Below are positions 62,150 to 64,000 of a stretch of DNA of 64,000 nt, one piece after another (within the stretch, counting starts at the first letter, position 1; every line of letters begins with the position of its first letter). This DNA comes from Phylloscopus collybita. Lineage: Eukaryota; Chordata; Aves; Passeriformes; Phylloscopidae. The position numbers and the translations under genes are program-made. The notes under the pieces were generated by a model that was not told the origin of the DNA, did not search any database, and was given only the letters and a program-made list of their open reading frames with translations. The stretch covers positions 15,763,501-15,827,500 of the forward strand of contig JAJNNQ010000004.1 of the NCBI GenBank assembly GCA_027886175.1, written 5' to 3'.

Positions 62150-64000
62150 TGGAGCTCACAGTTTTGGCTTCACTGCAAGTGATAGTAATTATCTTCACTG
62201 TTTGATTTAAGCTCAGTCACAGGGTAGGACAGTAAAGGCTGGGGAAGAAGGCTTTAAGCAGAAACCTGAGCATGAGACGGAGTAAGACAGTGTGAAAATT
62301 ATACTTTTATGGAAGTATCTTTTGTTCTAAATACATTTTTGGTTAATTTTAAGAAGGCTGATATAATAATAGCCAGCTAGAGAAGGTGTCTACAGGTTCT
62401 GCAGCAGTAGAATTGGCCTGCCACCGACCTAAAGGCAGGTTTCCACCAGCACTGGAGTTTGTTTACCCAAATCAGTGGTCCACTAGGACCATTCTAAGTT
62501 TCAGAGGTCATTAGTGCTACAACTGCTGCTTACTCACCCTGCTCTCTGCTACAAGATTCTGTAAGGAGGTCCTTCCCCAATGTGCTTCATGAGGGCAGAT
62601 TACCCTTCTGTATGCAAAGGTAGGAAAAGTTACACTTGACCTGTCTGTCTGGTGTGCCACCCCCAGCACTCAAATGGGTTTTAGCCAAATCTATCATCAC
62701 AGACAGCTGCTGTACACTAGCAGTGATCTGTAAGACAATTGTGCTGCTTTACTTTATGGTTCCTGCATTAAGATGACTAAATTCTTGAGCATGCAAGGTG
62801 TTGTGCTGTCAGTCTTAACCTGGAGTGAGCAGTCTCAGCACATCACAGTAATCTTGATGGACTGGGTGTTGGCTCATTTTCAGAGTTTCCATTGATTCTA
62901 AAATTGCTTTGATGACCTACTTTGTGGGGCAAGGGGGCAGTGGGACATGACAGATTGGGGAAAAAGGATTTGGCTCTCCATGTAAGACTAAGCATCAAAT
63001 GAGACACTCTCATCAAAGTATAGATCAGAGTCACAGCATCCTCATACTTCAACTGTTGTGCATCCCACACCCAGGGCTTTAAGTCATTTACAAGAAGAAA
63101 AAGTCAGTAAATCCATTGTAAATGAAACTTGCCATTATTTTTCTCCATTTCTCATTTTAAATGGATCAGTTCAGTCCCATGAAACTTCTGTCCTCCTCAG
63201 CCTTTTTAAAAGTGATCTCCTATATATTTTAGGTTCAGTCTGATTTGGTTTTTCACTTGTACAGAAGTTCATCACATGTTAAATATTGGCTAAAATAAGA
63301 AAAAAGAGAGACTCAGCAAGAGAGTTGTAAGCACTTATAAATTTACCTCACGCTTGGGACAGTCAAAGTGCATGTATATGATTGGTTACTGTGGCTCTGC
63401 TGATGTGCACTAATTCGTTGAGCTGCAGTAAACTTAGCATCTGTCTGAGCCCTGAGGGTTTGTCTACACACAAAAGTTGTTGTGTTTAACCATACCATTA
63501 AAGTGCAACATAGCCCTCAAGAACAGATGCAATCACTTTGATATAAAAGTATGTAAACCCACAGAACTTTGCCCTGTGAGAGAATAGAAGTAAGCTAAAG
63601 GTACCTAAAGTATCTTTCCACTTTAATATAATGTTACCTATAGGAGAAAATGCTAGTGTATCACCACTTCAGGCATTTAAGTCAGTGAAAATACCGTGCA
63701 GAAACCAGGCTTGAAGTAATACAGTACCATTAAAATTATAACTGAACACATGTTTTAAATCATTCCACTTCTGTGGTGTGTGTCATTCAGCAGGGAAAAA
63801 AATCACCCAGACTGCACACAGGAAAAGTGTGTAGGGTGGGAGGGAAACACACAAATGGTAAAATGCCACCAAGAGTCTTGTGTAAGAGATATTAAACCTT
63901 TCTGTTCAAGTAAGAAATGGTTCATTAAAATTCAGGAACTGGAGAACAGGAAGGAATCTCAACCAAAAATTCAGATTAATTGAGCAAAGAGTCAATTACT

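Larger units (their letters stand above)
58066..64000. other. Non-coding unique sequence, about 6 kb
   Basis: No gene recognised. At 59418-59774 overlapping frames of 84-106 codons occur on both strands in a patch of higher GC. None carries a domain. A T14 run (60376-60389) and a short A/C tract (62118-62149) are the only simple repeats of note. A second GC-richer patch lies at about 60740-60960. Confidence 0.5.

Noticed and set aside
1..64000. CRISPR array, bacterial operon, prophage or toxin-antitoxin content
   Set aside because: There are no regularly spaced identical repeats with unique spacers and no ribosome-binding-site-led gene strings. The mobile elements and base composition are those of a bird genome.

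Overview
This window looks like vertebrate, specifically bird, nuclear DNA. It is AT-rich (by eye about 60% A+T, not counted), very poor in CpG, and contains no convincing protein-coding exon, rRNA, functional tRNA or CpG island. The most informative markers are transposable elements. There is a CR1 LINE copy with its usual ATTCTATG-type 3' end at 42336-44375, a short SINE with a tRNA-Ile head and a CR1-like tail at 31265-31403, and two solo LTRs of one family. The tRNA-Ile/CR1 SINE matches the architecture of the passerine TguSINE1 family, so I infer a passerine (songbird-type) host. Species and chromosome cannot be named from the sequence. The window reads as a gene desert or the inside of a very large intron.

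Layout. 1-6.5 kb: a 42-base T run, a candidate short LTR (323-583, plus strand), a worn CR1 3' end (about 5255-5345) and a second LTR-like region in minus orientation (about 5825-6483). 6.5-20 kb: unique sequence with a TTAGC-type pentamer array (12541-12600), then an alternating TA tract next to a perfect 13-bp-arm hairpin (19912-20011). 20-35 kb: unique sequence, a 174-base stretch containing only A and C (29563-29736) and the SINE. 34949-35547: solo LTR in minus orientation with a 5-bp target-site duplication. 35.5-42.3 kb: unique sequence. 42.3-44.4 kb: the CR1 copy, whose ORF2 is broken by stops, frameshifts and an internal deletion that removed the middle of the reverse transcriptase. 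44.4-57.5 kb: unique sequence with microsatellites, a G-quadruplex motif joined to an A/C tract (46328-46425) and another A/C tract (52006-52119). 57503-58060: a second solo LTR of the same family, plus orientation, also with a perfect 5-bp target-site duplication. 58-64 kb: unique sequence.

No genes act together here. The functional content I can support is the remains of mobile elements and simple-sequence DNA. Open reading frames are common but look like chance frames. The longest (18569-19201 from its first ATG) lies in a C/T-rich stretch where stop codons are scarce. I found no evidence for a new biological system. The best-supported observations are the inverted pair of solo LTRs, the passerine-type SINE, and the structured low-complexity sites.
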